Origin: JBDHTS01 sp044221445
GTDB lineage: Bacteria; Pseudomonadota; Alphaproteobacteria; Micavibrionales; Micavibrionaceae
Direction: 5' to 3'
Assembly: GCA_044221445.1 (NCBI GenBank)
Contig: JBGAPF010000016.1
Coordinates: 1-54,198 of the forward strand
Length of the DNA: 54,198 nucleotides
The notes under the pieces were generated by a model. The model saw nothing but the letters and a program-made list of their open reading frames with translations, ran no database searches and had not been told where the DNA came from. Position 1 is the first letter of the stretch. Each line of letters starts with the position of its first letter. Of the stretch, positions 43,095 through 52,365 are shown one piece after another. The position numbers and the translations under genes are program-made.

Positions 43095-44546
43095 CTAACC
43101 GACAGATCCCTCAAGGCTGATCGCCACCAGCTTTTGTGCCTCGACCGCGAATTCCATCGGCATCTGCTGCAGCACTTCGCGGCAGAACCCGTTGACGATC
43201 AATGCCACGGACTCTTCCGCGCTAATCCCGCGCTGGCGGCAATAGAACAGCTGGTCTTCCGAAATCTTGCTGGTCGTCGCTTCATGTTCGAGGCGCGCCA
43301 GGGGATTACGGCTTTCGATATACGGCACGGTATGTGCCCCGCACCGGTCGCCGATCAGCAGAGAATCGCACTGGGTGAAGTTGCGCGCGCCCTCGGCGCT
43401 CGCCATGATTTTGACAAGGCCGCGATACGTGCCGTCGGAATGGCCGGCGGAAATACCCTTGGCGATGATCCGGCTCCGCGTGTTTTTGCCGATATGGATC
43501 ATTTTGGTGCCGGTATCGGCCTGCTGGTAATTGTTCGTAATGGCGACCGAATAAAACTCGCCGGATGAATTGTCGCCTTTCAGAATGCAGGACGGATATT
43601 TCCAGGTGATCGCCGAACCGGTCTCCACCTGAGTCCATGACACGCGGCTGTTGCGGCCCTCGCATAACGCCCTCTTGGTGACGAAATTATAGATGCCGCC
43701 CTTGCCCTGTTCGTCGCCAGGATACCAGTTCTGAACGGTCGAATACTTGATCTCGGCGTCCTCATGGATGATCAGTTCGACCACGGCGGCGTGAAGCTGG
43801 TTCTCGTCGCGCATCGGCGCCGTGCATCCTTCTAGATAGGAAACGTAGCTTCCCTTATCGGCGATGATCAGCGTGCGCTCGAACTGCCCCGTGTTCATTT
43901 CGTTAATACGGAAGTAGGTGGACAGCTCCATGGGGCAGCGCACGCCGGGTGGGATATAGACAAAGGACCCGTCGGTAAAGACCGCGGAGTTCAGGCAGGC
44001 ATGCTTGTTGTCCGAATACGGCACGACGGATCCCAGGTATTTTCGCACCAGGTCAGGATGCTCGCGCACGGCTTCCGAAATCGAACAGAAAATAACGCCT
44101 GACTTTTTCAGCGTATCCCTGAAGGTCGTGGCGACGGAGACACTGTCGAAAACAACATCGACCGCGATCCCTGCCAGCATTTCCTGTTCGCGCAGGGGAA
44201 TGCCGAGTTTCTTATATGTCTCAAGAAGCTTTGGATCGATCTCGTCGAGCGATTTCGGGCGGTCCTGCGATTTCGGAGCCGAATAGTAATAGGCGTCCTG
44301 GTAATCGATCGGCTTGAAATCGACCTTGGCCCACTTTGGCTCGGGCATCTTGAGCCATCGCTGGTAGGCTTTCAGGCGCCAGGCCAGAAGCCATTCCGGT
44401 TCTTCTTTTTTAGCGGAGATAAAGCGGATGATGTCTTCGTTCAATCCTTTGGGCGCCTTGTCGGATTCGATATCCGTCGAAAACCCGGCGCTGTACGTGC
44501 CGAGGCTTTTGACCGTGTCGATCGTATCCTGTGTTACCGATGACAT
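43095..44546 (-). CDS. sufB: Fe-S scaffold subunit SufB
   Basis: 483 residues, normal SufB length. Conserved segments: PEWLLAWRLKAYQRWLKM, GVIFCSISEAVREHPDLV, VFTDGSFVYIPPGVRCPMEL, SYLEGCTAPMRDENQLHAAV, AITWKYPSCILKGDNSSGE, and C-terminal SKISEDQLFYCRQRGIS. Builds and holds the nascent cluster with SufC and SufD. It begins one base after the stop of the Rrf2 regulator gene. Confidence 0.97.
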   Translation of the reverse strand: MSSVTQDTIDTVKSLGTYSAGFSTDIESDKAPKGLNEDIIRFISAKKEEPEWLLAWRLKAYQRWLKMPEPKWAKVDFKPIDYQDAYYYSAPKSQDRPKSLDEIDPKLLETYKKLGIPLREQEMLAGIAVDVVFDSVSVATTFRDTLKKSGVIFCSISEAVREHPDLVRKYLGSVVPYSDNKHACLNSAVFTDGSFVYIPPGVRCPMELSTYFRINEMNTGQFERTLIIADKGSYVSYLEGCTAPMRDENQLHAAVVELIIHEDAEIKYSTVQNWYPGDEQGKGGIYNFVTKRALCEGRNSRVSWTQVETGSAITWKYPSCILKGDNSSGEFYSVAITNNYQQADTGTKMIHIGKNTRSRIIAKGISAGHSDGTYRGLVKIMASAEGARNFTQCDSLLIGDRCGAHTVPYIESRNPLARLEHEATTSKISEDQLFYCRQRGISAEESVALIVNGFCREVLQQMPMEFAVEAQKLVAISLEGSVG

Positions 44547-44547
44547 A

Positions 44548-44946
44548 TTAGCGTCTCATATCCGCAAGACTGATGTCCTTGAGCGCCGTAACGATGGCGG
44601 CGTTAACGCGACTCCAGCGCCTTTTCATATCGCACGTGTTTTCCAGTAAACAGCGATTTTCGCTACCTTCCACGCAATCCGTCAATGCGATCGGCCCCTC
44701 TATAACGCTGATGACATCCGCCAAATTCAGCCCGTATATAGGCTTTTTTAGAGCGTACCCGCCCCTTGCGCCCCGTACAGAGGTCAGAATTCCACCGCCG
44801 GCCAGCATTTTCAATACTTTGCAAACCGTCGGTTCCGGCAGGCCGGTGCGTCCTGACAATACGGACGCGGACAATGCCCCGCCATCGTCTTCAAGGCAGT
44901 TCAGGATCATCACGGCATAATCGGTCAGACGCGATATTTTAAACAT
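44548..44946 (-). CDS. Rrf2/IscR-type regulator of the suf operon
   Basis: 132 residues: winged helix with SRLTDYAVMILNCL, ASVLSGRTGLPEPTVCKVLK as recognition helix and VRGARGGYAL wing; Cys91, Cys99 and Cys105 (DCVEGSENRCLLENTC) can ligate an Fe-S cluster, so it should sense cluster status. First gene of the suf operon and expected to repress it when clusters are plentiful. No SD precedes its ATG; the predicted -10 box ends five bases away, suggesting a leaderless start. Confidence 0.93.
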   Translation of the reverse strand: MFKISRLTDYAVMILNCLEDDGGALSASVLSGRTGLPEPTVCKVLKMLAGGGILTSVRGARGGYALKKPIYGLNLADVISVIEGPIALTDCVEGSENRCLLENTCDMKRRWSRVNAAIVTALKDISLADMRR

Positions 44947-44951
44947 GAGAT

Positions 44952-44980
44952 TATATAGTACTATATTTGTCCTGTTTCAA
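44952..44980 (-). promoter_or_regulatory. suf operon promoter with palindromic operator
   Basis: On the minus strand TTGAAA (44980-44975), 17 bases, TATATA (44957-44952). A perfect 14-bp palindrome ATATAGTACTATAT (44953-44966) overlaps the -10 box, where a dimeric Rrf2 protein would block RNA polymerase. The start of transcription would be at or within a base or two of the ATG of the regulator gene. Confidence 0.55.
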
Positions 44981-45060
44981 AGCGATAATTTTGCAAAGCT
45001 TCATTTGTATGTTCTTAATCAGACTGTTAAAGTTCTGGCGTCAATTATGGGATTATTGAA

Positions 45061-47331
45061 ATGAACAAGGCAGACCGGCTTTATATACCCGTTTTCAGCT
45101 TGACCCTTCTCCTCAGCGCCGCGCTTCTATTTTCGGTGCAGCCGATGTTCAGCAAAATGATCCTGCCCTTGCTTGGGGGATCCCCTCAGGTATGGAACAC
45201 AGCCATGCTGTTTTTCCAGGCGATGCTGCTGGGCGGATATGCCTACGCTCATGGTACGACCCGTTTTTTGAGTGTAAGAAAGCAGGCTCTACTGCACGTG
45301 ACTCTTCTCATAATTTGTATGGTTTTCCTGCCTATTGCCATTACGGAGTCTTGGAAATCAATGCAGGTGGCGTCATACCCTGTCCTCTGGCAATTCGGCT
45401 TGATGCTCGTCACGCTTGGCGGACCGTTCTTTGTCCTTTCGGGAAGTGCGCCTATGTTGCAGCGATGGTTTTCTGTCTCCAGCCATAAAGATTCTAGTAA
45501 TCCATATTTTCTTTATGCGGCCAGCAATTTAGGCAGCATGGCGGCCTTACTTTCCTATCCGTTTTTCATTGAGCCTTTACTGTCATTACCAGAACAAAGC
45601 CGGATGTGGGCGTTAGGCTATATTGCTCTCATCATAATGACAGTGTTTAGCGCTCTTTTAATGTGGAAATCTCCTAAAAAAATTGACGAAACAACAATTG
45701 TACAAAAAGATACTCCGCTTTCGCTCAATACATGCCTCATGTGGGTATTGTTGGCATTCCTTCCATCCAGTCTCATGCTTGGGGTAACAACTTATATTAC
45801 TACAGATATCGCATCTGTTCCTCTCCTGTGGATTTTACCCTTAGCACTGTATGTATTGACTTTCATATGTGCGTTCGCGAAAAAGCCGCCAATCTCCTTT
45901 AGCAAAATAAATGCATTTCACTTTATCTTTCTTGCTTTTGCTATTGTAACAATGATCAACAGCGCCCTTAATTTCAGCCGTGTAGCGCTTGTTCCAATCC
46001 ATCTGGGGCTGTTCTTTTTTTCTGCTCTTCTTTGTCATACGCGTCTCGCGATGCTTCGTCCTCCTGCCAGTCAATTGACGGCCTTTTATCTTTTAATGTC
46101 CCTGGGAGGCGTTCTAGGCGGAATTTTTAATGCGTTGATTGCACCCTATCTTTTTGTAATTCCTTTGGAATATAAACTTATTGTTGCCTTAGCATGCTTG
46201 TTTCGTTTTTATCCAGAGAGAAAAAATTCAGGCCAATCCGACAAAACTGAAACCATTATGAAGGTGGCCGTTTTTATAGTGGCATGCGCAACGATTGCGA
46301 CCTTTATTAGTTCCAGAGCCACCATCACATTGATGTCAGCTGGCTTCATCGTTTTCAGTTTAGCCTTTCTTATGGACAGAAAACGCTACTTTTTCGCCGC
46401 TGCCGCATTCGTTTTGATCGCCAATTCAGGCTTTAACTGGCAGGGCTATGCCGACGGCACAATGCTCAGCATTCAGCGTAATTTCTTTGGTATTAAGACG
46501 GTAAGGTATGATCCAGACGATGACACAAGAGTTTTAATTCATGGCACCACCATTCATGGATATCAGTCTGCAAACGATGCTTATAGACTAACGCCCTTAG
46601 CCTATTATTATCCAGAAAGCGCTGCGGGCGATTTTTTTAAACTAATTGAAAACTATCCTTTACCGCAGCGTATTGGTGTTGTCGGCCTTGGGACAGGAAC
46701 TTTAGCGTGTTACGTCAAAAAAGGTAGAGATTATGATTTTTATGAAATAGATCCCCAAGTCATCGAAATTGCAGAGAACCCAAAACTTTTTACTTTTCTG
46801 AAAGATTGCGGAAGTCCCTATCGCATTATTGAAGGAGATGGACGCCTTAAGATCTCGGAGGCCCCTGATTCGTCATATGACATGATCTTTCTCGATGCTT
46901 TTAGTTCTGATAACATTCCTATTCATATTTTAACTAAAGAAGCTTTCGAAATTTATCTTAAGAAGCTTAAGCCTAACGGAATTATCGTTGCAAACTTATC
47001 AAACCGCTATTTCGATCTGGATCCTGTTATTGAAGGAATAGCCCGTGAGTTGGATTTGCATGCATTTTTTAGGAAGAGTGAGGGCGGTTATGTTCAAGAA
47101 AGCAAAAAACTGAAGTACGCACCATCTAGCTTTGTAGTCTTATCTCAAAACAATGACACTCTTATACCTATTGCTGGATCTCCGAATTGGCGCCGGTTTG
47201 AAGGAGATAATGCAAAAGCATGGACGGACACATATGCAGATGTCTTATCTACATTTATGATCTTTTCTAACTTTACAACTACTGACTCACACAAATCAGG
47301 CACAGGTAACAATAAAAATTCCGTGCCCTGA
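45061..47331 (+). CDS. Fused membrane/spermidine-synthase-like protein
   Basis: 756 residues. N-terminal half: about twelve hydrophobic segments beginning LYIPVFSLTLLLSAALLFSV with the conserved QPMFSKMILPLLGG and WNTAMLFFQAMLLGGYAYAH of fused MFS/spermidine-synthase proteins. C-terminal 280 residues: a Rossmann methyltransferase-like domain with GVVGLGTGTLACY, DFYEIDPQVIEIA, RIIEGDGRL and MIFLDAFSSDNIP, as in polyamine aminopropyltransferases. The membrane half is AT-richer than nearby genes. Substrate unknown; these proteins are rarely characterised. SD GGGA about eight bases before the ATG. Confidence 0.88.
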   Translation: MNKADRLYIPVFSLTLLLSAALLFSVQPMFSKMILPLLGGSPQVWNTAMLFFQAMLLGGYAYAHGTTRFLSVRKQALLHVTLLIICMVFLPIAITESWKSMQVASYPVLWQFGLMLVTLGGPFFVLSGSAPMLQRWFSVSSHKDSSNPYFLYAASNLGSMAALLSYPFFIEPLLSLPEQSRMWALGYIALIIMTVFSALLMWKSPKKIDETTIVQKDTPLSLNTCLMWVLLAFLPSSLMLGVTTYITTDIASVPLLWILPLALYVLTFICAFAKKPPISFSKINAFHFIFLAFAIVTMINSALNFSRVALVPIHLGLFFFSALLCHTRLAMLRPPASQLTAFYLLMSLGGVLGGIFNALIAPYLFVIPLEYKLIVALACLFRFYPERKNSGQSDKTETIMKVAVFIVACATIATFISSRATITLMSAGFIVFSLAFLMDRKRYFFAAAAFVLIANSGFNWQGYADGTMLSIQRNFFGIKTVRYDPDDDTRVLIHGTTIHGYQSANDAYRLTPLAYYYPESAAGDFFKLIENYPLPQRIGVVGLGTGTLACYVKKGRDYDFYEIDPQVIEIAENPKLFTFLKDCGSPYRIIEGDGRLKISEAPDSSYDMIFLDAFSSDNIPIHILTKEAFEIYLKKLKPNGIIVANLSNRYFDLDPVIEGIARELDLHAFFRKSEGGYVQESKKLKYAPSSFVVLSQNNDTLIPIAGSPNWRRFEGDNAKAWTDTYADVLSTFMIFSNFTTTDSHKSGTGNNKNSVP

Positions 47332-47421
47332 AAAAATCCAAGTTTAAACGAACCCGCGCCATATTGGGGTGGTTAGTATGCTTGAAGAGCATTCCTGACT
47401 TTTCCCAAAGAGGGTTTTAAA

Positions 47422-47538
47422 ATGACCGATACTGAAAACATAAACGAAGCCGAACGGCTGACCGATGCTGAAACCGCAGCCCGTTTGTCGACGGCCTGGC
47501 TGGAAGATGAATCTGATAATGGATTGAGCGCCTATTAA
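47422..47538 (+). CDS. Acidic mini protein, 38 aa
   Basis: ATG 47422 with SD AGAGGG nine bases upstream; product MTDTENINEAERLTDAETA then a Trp-containing acidic tail ending GLSAY. Strongly acidic and helical. It sits between the spermidine-synthase-like gene and the convergent prfC gene. Good SD and coding-like composition favour a real gene; no family is recognised. Confidence 0.5.
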   Translation: MTDTENINEAERLTDAETAARLSTAWLEDESDNGLSAY

Positions 47539-47546
47539 GCTTTTGC

Positions 47547-49124
47547 CTATTTCGTCGCCATGAATTTCAGGTCCGGGTAGCGCTTCTGGGCATCGTCCAG
47601 ATGCCATGAATTCCGTGCCAGAAACACCGGGTCGCCGTCATGATCCTTGGCTGCCGCTCCCTGGTTCTGATCCAGAAACTCTTTTAATTTTTTCCCGTCT
47701 TCCGCAAAAATCCATCGCGCCGTATACAGATTGGCAGGCTCGAACCGCACCGGGATCGAATATTCCGTACGGATACGGTCGGTCAGGACGTCGAACTGCA
47801 GCGCCCCGACTACCCCCACGATCCAGTTGGAATCCATCGCCGGCTTGAAAATGCGCGCGAGCCCTTCCTCCGCCAGTTGCTCCAGGGCGCTGGAAAGATG
47901 CTTTGCCTTTAAGGGGTCGTCCGGCCGGGCGCGCTGCATAAGTTCCGGGGCAAAATTGGGGATGCCGGTGAAATGCAGGCTTTCCCCTTCGGTCAAACTG
48001 TCACCGATGCGCAGATTGCCGTGGTTGGGTATGCCGATAATATCGCCGGGGAACGCTTCCTCGGCCGTTTCCCTGTCCTGCGCCAGGAACATCAGAGGGT
48101 TGTGTATGACGACCTGCTTGCCCGAGCGCCCGTGAAACAGTTTCATGCCCTTTTTGAAATGGCCCGAACAGATGCGGGTGAAGGCGATACGGTCGCGGTG
48201 CTTCGGGTCCATATTGGCCTGTATCTTGAAGACCAGAGCCGTGACTTTAGGCTCTTCCGGCTTGATCATGCGCTCGGCGGTCTTTTGCTCGCGCGGCGGC
48301 GGTGCAAAGCGTCCAAGCCCTTCCAGCAATTCCCGCACCCCGAAGTTATTGACGGCGCTGCCGAAGAACACGGGCGTCATATGCCCCTGCAGATAAGCGT
48401 CCCGGTCGAACGGCTTGCACAGGCCCCGGACCATGGATACATCGTCGCGCAATCTGGCCACCTGATCGGGCGGCAGCAGATCGTCCAGTTTCGGGTCGTC
48501 CAGGCCGCTGCAGGCAATGCCCTCCAGAAGCGCCTCTCCCTTCGTGCGTTCCATCAGCACAAGGCGGTCGTTCAGCAGGTCGTAGCAGCCCTTGAAATCA
48601 CGGCCCATGCCGATCGGCCAGCTGGCGGGCGTCACATCGAGCGCCAGGCGCTGTTCGATCTCGTCCATCAGATCGAAGGGCTCCTGACCGTCACGGTCCA
48701 TCTTGTTGATGAAAGTGATGATCGGTATGTCCCGCAGACGGCAGACTTCGAACAGCTTCAGAGTTTGAGGCTCGATCCCCTTGGCGGCGTCCAGGACCAT
48801 GACGGCGCTGTCAACCGCGGTCAGGGTGCGATAGGTGTCCTCGGAAAAATCCTCGTGACCGGGGGTATCGAGCAGGTTGAAAGTGCACCCCATGTAATCG
48901 AAAGTCATGACCGACGAAGCGACCGAAATCCCCCGCTCCTGCTCGACCTTCATCCAGTCGGACCGCGCGCGGCGCCTGTCGCCCTTGGCCTTGACCATGC
49001 CCGCCAGCTGGATGGCGCCCCCGAACAGCAGCAGCTTTTCGGTCAGGGTCGTTTTCCCGGCATCGGGGTGGGCGATGATGGCAAAGGTGCGGCGTTTCGC
49101 GATCTGGTCGGATAGAATGCTCAT
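47547..49124 (-). CDS. prfC: Peptide chain release factor 3
   Basis: 525 residues from ATG 49124, aligned to the usual start of the family (MSILSDQIAKRRTFAIIAHP); longer in-frame reading to 49160 is unlikely. Translational GTPase: G1 AHPDAGKTT, G3 DTPGHEDF, G4 NKMD, and the RF3-specific KSDWM-like segment (RARSDWMKVEQERGISVASS). It recycles RF1 and RF2 from the ribosome after peptide release. Complete. Confidence 0.95.
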   Translation of the reverse strand: MSILSDQIAKRRTFAIIAHPDAGKTTLTEKLLLFGGAIQLAGMVKAKGDRRRARSDWMKVEQERGISVASSVMTFDYMGCTFNLLDTPGHEDFSEDTYRTLTAVDSAVMVLDAAKGIEPQTLKLFEVCRLRDIPIITFINKMDRDGQEPFDLMDEIEQRLALDVTPASWPIGMGRDFKGCYDLLNDRLVLMERTKGEALLEGIACSGLDDPKLDDLLPPDQVARLRDDVSMVRGLCKPFDRDAYLQGHMTPVFFGSAVNNFGVRELLEGLGRFAPPPREQKTAERMIKPEEPKVTALVFKIQANMDPKHRDRIAFTRICSGHFKKGMKLFHGRSGKQVVIHNPLMFLAQDRETAEEAFPGDIIGIPNHGNLRIGDSLTEGESLHFTGIPNFAPELMQRARPDDPLKAKHLSSALEQLAEEGLARIFKPAMDSNWIVGVVGALQFDVLTDRIRTEYSIPVRFEPANLYTARWIFAEDGKKLKEFLDQNQGAAAKDHDGDPVFLARNSWHLDDAQKRYPDLKFMATK

Positions 49125-49185
49125 GACGCGGCTTATAGCATTGCGGTGCCGTAAAACCAAGAAAACCGATCAAGGATCGATAAAG

Positions 49186-49521
49186 TCAAAAAACTTTGCC
49201 TTCAAACGGGTTTTGAAGTTCCCGGTCTTCCACTTCTATGGCCCAAAGGTCGGGATCACGGTCGATGGCGCGCTGGATATAGCTATCAGCCTCCTCTTCA
49301 GAGGCGACCGCCCCTTTGAACAAGGCCAGCCACCCCAATTTTCCATCACTGTCCCGTTGCTGCTGCTGTAACAGGCAGGTTTTGTTCAGGGCGTTAATTT
49401 TAAGAAGCACAGTACCGGCGGCATAAGCGCCCTTATGAATAATATAATAGCTTTTTCCGACCGCATTCAGTGCGCGCAGATGGGAATCGATCCAGATACT
49501 TGCAGGAATGTCGTCTGTCAA
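49186..49521 (-). CDS. DUF1491 family protein
   Basis: 111 residues with the DUF1491 layout: IPASIWIDSHLRALNAVGKS, YYIIHKGAYAAGTVLLKIN, LALFKGAVASEEEADSYI and RDPDLWAIEVEDRE. A small cytosolic family restricted, as far as I recall, to alphaproteobacteria; function unknown. Six bases after the previous gene, so probably one transcript. Confidence 0.87.
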   Translation of the reverse strand: MTDDIPASIWIDSHLRALNAVGKSYYIIHKGAYAAGTVLLKINALNKTCLLQQQQRDSDGKLGWLALFKGAVASEEEADSYIQRAIDRDPDLWAIEVEDRELQNPFEGKVF

Positions 49522-49527
49522 AAAACA

Positions 49528-49947
49528 CTATTCGTAAGCTAAGTTCATGAATTTATCAGGGCCAACTTCTAAAGCTTTTCTCCACATCTGTTCTCCTATG
49601 GCAGGAGTCGATCCTATAGCTTCAGCCCATCTGGCAAATACATCTTGAAGTTCAGTTAAGTTAAAAAAAGCCCGATCTTTTATACAAACATGAAATGCTG
49701 CTTTATCACCACAGTCTTTATCTTTTTCAATAAGACTTATTGGCGGAATAACCCGACCTTCAGAATCATAAACATTAATGTGACCTTCTAAAATACTATC
49801 ATCAATAGCAAATTCAGGCTCAAATTCCGCTGCAGAGGACCCGACGTTAGCGAAGGACTTAACGTTAAATGCACCAGACATGGTAATTACGTCCTGCATG
49901 GAGGTCAAAAGACCGCATAGTTCGTATTCGTCAACTAACCTGTTCAT
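49528..49947 (-). CDS. Hypothetical protein, 139 aa
   Basis: AT-richer than its neighbours. Mixed alpha/beta, acidic, with a repeated-strand N-terminus (VKSFANVGSSAAEFEPEFAI) and helical C-terminus (LQDVFARWAEAIG, MWRKALEVGPDKFMNLAY). No signal peptide and no family recognised. It precedes the DUF1491 gene by six bases. Confidence 0.6.
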   Translation of the reverse strand: MNRLVDEYELCGLLTSMQDVITMSGAFNVKSFANVGSSAAEFEPEFAIDDSILEGHINVYDSEGRVIPPISLIEKDKDCGDKAAFHVCIKDRAFFNLTELQDVFARWAEAIGSTPAIGEQMWRKALEVGPDKFMNLAYE

Positions 49948-50050
49948 TGCTTACCCATGCGCATTTATTAGTCCTGCCATGCTTATAGCGCATGTTAGCA
50001 GATGCGTCAATTTTTATTAGAAATAGCTAAACTATAAAACAGGGGATAAG

Positions 50051-50269
50051 TCAGTGGGCTTGGCCCGCATAAATCCAGCGCTCCACGGTCAGCCTGGATT
50101 TATCGCGGTTATGCTCGGGGTGATGGAAGCGGTAAATACGGAAAGCGGCATCCAGGGCTTCGCATTCAGCGGCCCCCGATTTCTTCATGCCGTTATAGCC
50201 GTTCATCACCGCCATATGGCAGCGGCAGACGATAGGCTCAGAAGCTCCGATATTGGCAAGATCGCACAT
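50051..50269 (-). CDS. Small Cys/His-containing protein coupled to fur
   Basis: 72 residues; the ATG overlaps the fur stop by one base (TAATG). It has cysteines at CDLAN, VCRCHMAV and AECEAL and a His-rich part (YRFHHPEHNRD), so metal binding is possible. The end (SRLTVERWIYAGQAH) looks conserved. Role unknown; translational coupling to fur suggests a metal-related function. Confidence 0.65.
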   Translation of the reverse strand: MCDLANIGASEPIVCRCHMAVMNGYNGMKKSGAAECEALDAAFRIYRFHHPEHNRDKSRLTVERWIYAGQAH

Positions 50270-50679
50270 TATTTGTTCTTTTTGATTTTCTTGCCATAGA
50301 GTTCCAGCCTGTGGTCGACCAGTTCAAAACCCAGCTCGCGGGCGATCCGGGCCTTCAGGTGCTCCAGTTCTTCGTTCTGAAACTCGATGACGTCGCCCGT
50401 CTCCAGGTCGATCAGGTGATGGTGGTGGTCCATGTTGACTTCGTAGCGGGAGAAATTCTCCTTGAATTCATGCCTGGTCACCAGGGCCAGTTCGTCGAGC
50501 AGGTTGAGCGTCCGGTAGACCGTCGCCATGCTGATCGAGGAATCGAGGGCTTTCGCGCGCTCGTATACGTTTTCGACGGAGGGGTGGTCTTCCGCCGCGC
50601 CCAGCACGCGCAATATGATCCGCCGCTGGTCCGTCATTTTCAGCCCGGCTTCGCTGCAACGCTGTTCGAGATTGTTCAT
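50269..50679 (-). CDS. fur: Fur-family metalloregulator
   Basis: 136 residues from ATG 50679 (SD GAGGG six bases before; the upstream ATG at 50721 is not needed). Winged helix GLKMTDQRRIILRVLGAAE, ISMATVYRTLNLLDELALV and metal-binding region MDHHHHLIDLETGDVIEF. The two CxxC zinc pairs of gamma-proteobacterial Fur are absent, as is common in alphaproteobacteria. It should repress iron-uptake genes with Fe2+; an Irr- or Mur-like specificity is possible. Confidence 0.9.
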   Translation of the reverse strand: MNNLEQRCSEAGLKMTDQRRIILRVLGAAEDHPSVENVYERAKALDSSISMATVYRTLNLLDELALVTRHEFKENFSRYEVNMDHHHHLIDLETGDVIEFQNEELEHLKARIARELGFELVDHRLELYGKKIKKNK

Positions 50680-50745
50680 ATCGCCCTCATTATAGTGCCT
50701 TGGGCCATTTTTAGCAGACATCCGCCTTGAGGGGCAAGGGCGGCG

Positions 50746-52329
50746 TCAGCGCGCGTTCGCCGTGCTGGGCGGAACGGCGGCAGCGGCGTTCTCGCGCGGC
50801 ACGGCTGGCAGGATGCGGTCGGACGGGAAAGAGATGACCACTTTCGTGCCTTTGCCGAATTCGGACTGCAGCTCAAGCGTGCCTCCATGGAGTTCCATCA
50901 TCGCCTTGGCCAGCGGCAGGCCGAGGCCTGTGCCGCCCCGGTTGTCGGATGGCTTGTTGACTTGGCCGAACGGCTCCATGGCGTCCTTGATCCGTTCCGG
51001 CGGAATGCCGATCCCGGTATCCTCGACCACGACATGCAGCGCCCCGCCGGCCGCGGTATACGCGGACACAGTGATCAGGCCGCCGGCATTCGAATATTTT
51101 ACCGCATTGCCGACCAGGTTGATCAGGATCTGGCGCACAAGCCGCGTATCCGCGCGGATCAGCGGCAGGGCGGGCTGCACATGCTCTTCGAGCTTCAGGC
51201 CCGAACTGAAGGCGCGGGATGCCATCATCCGGGTGACCGAAGAAATCAGCTGTTCGATATTGAGCTTTTCCTCGTCGAGTTCGACCCTTCCGGCCTCGAT
51301 CTTCGACATGTCAAGCACTTCGTTGATGATTTCCAAGAGATGCCGGGCGCTCAGATGGATATCGCCGAGATATTCCTTGTAGCGGTCGTTGCCGAGCGGC
51401 CCGAACGTCCCTTTGATCATCATTTCCGAAAAACCGATAATGGCGTTCAGGGGCGTGCGCAATTCATGACTCATATTGGCGAGGAATGTCGATTTCGCCT
51501 GGTTCGCGGCATCGGCCTGCTCCTTGGCCATGCGTAGCGTTATCTCCATCTGCTTGCGCAGGGTGATGTCCATGATCGTGGTCACCTGGAAGCGCCGTCC
51601 ATGAGAAAGTTCGAGCGCCGCAGTGGTGAACAGGGCGTTGGCGATGTTGCCGTCGCGCCGGATCATTTTCATTTCACCCGAGGACCTGATGCCGTTGCGC
51701 AGAAACTCTTCATGGTTCTGTCGCGCGCGCTGGCGTTCGTCCGAGGTAAACAGTTCTGCGAATTCCTTGCCGATCAGTTCGTTTCGCGTCCAGCCATAGA
51801 TCCGGATGAAGCTGTCGTTGATCCGGATGATTCTTTGCTGCTGGTCGGTCACGACAATGCCGACCTCGCTGACATCGAAGACGGATGTCAGAAGCGATAT
51901 GGCGTCGTCGCGTTCGCGCTGGATGGACAAAGTATCGGACCCTGCGGGCACCGCCATGACATCGAGAAGCCCGACTCTCCCCTCCTTATCCAGGACAGGG
52001 TTGACCCAGAAACCGCCGAGACGCATGCCGACGGGAAGAGAAGGCGCCGCCTTGCTGATGACGGGCTTTTTCTGGCGCATGGCGGCGTCGAGCGATTCAC
52101 GGAAGTAGCGCGCGCTTTCGTCGTCGACCGCGTCTTCGAGGGTATGGCCCACCAACTGGCTTTTCGGCTTGTTGAAATAACTTGCGGCACGCTGGTTGAC
52201 GTCGACCAGGACGAACTTTTCTTCGCCCTGCGGCTCGATAATGAACCGGGGCACGGGCATAGTGTCGAATAATAAAGACTGGTCTATATCCAACTTTTCC
52301 TTCCAGTCATTCGGCTGCGACGGCTGCAA
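50746..52329 (-). CDS. PAS-domain sensor histidine kinase
   Basis: 527 residues. Two PAS domains (about 18-125, and about 142-260 with VGIVVTDQQQRIIRINDSF and YGWTRNELIGK), then HisKA with FLANMSHELRTPLNAIIGFS and HATPase with ILINLVGNAVKYSN, VEDTGIGIPPERI and GTGLGLPLAKAMMELHGG. No transmembrane helix: a cytosolic sensor. The start at TTG 52329 lacks an SD and is uncertain; the first PAS core begins near residue 18 in any case. The last 20 residues are a disordered Pro/Ala tail. No response regulator is adjacent. Confidence 0.92.
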   Translation of the reverse strand: MQPSQPNDWKEKLDIDQSLLFDTMPVPRFIIEPQGEEKFVLVDVNQRAASYFNKPKSQLVGHTLEDAVDDESARYFRESLDAAMRQKKPVISKAAPSLPVGMRLGGFWVNPVLDKEGRVGLLDVMAVPAGSDTLSIQRERDDAISLLTSVFDVSEVGIVVTDQQQRIIRINDSFIRIYGWTRNELIGKEFAELFTSDERQRARQNHEEFLRNGIRSSGEMKMIRRDGNIANALFTTAALELSHGRRFQVTTIMDITLRKQMEITLRMAKEQADAANQAKSTFLANMSHELRTPLNAIIGFSEMMIKGTFGPLGNDRYKEYLGDIHLSARHLLEIINEVLDMSKIEAGRVELDEEKLNIEQLISSVTRMMASRAFSSGLKLEEHVQPALPLIRADTRLVRQILINLVGNAVKYSNAGGLITVSAYTAAGGALHVVVEDTGIGIPPERIKDAMEPFGQVNKPSDNRGGTGLGLPLAKAMMELHGGTLELQSEFGKGTKVVISFPSDRILPAVPRENAAAAVPPSTANAR

Positions 52330-52365
52330 GTAACTATACGGGTAAAAGCTTAAATTTCCTTAAGT

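Noticed and set aside
47973..49115. 380-residue plus-strand ORF
   Set aside because: Shadow of prfC on the other strand; no family features.
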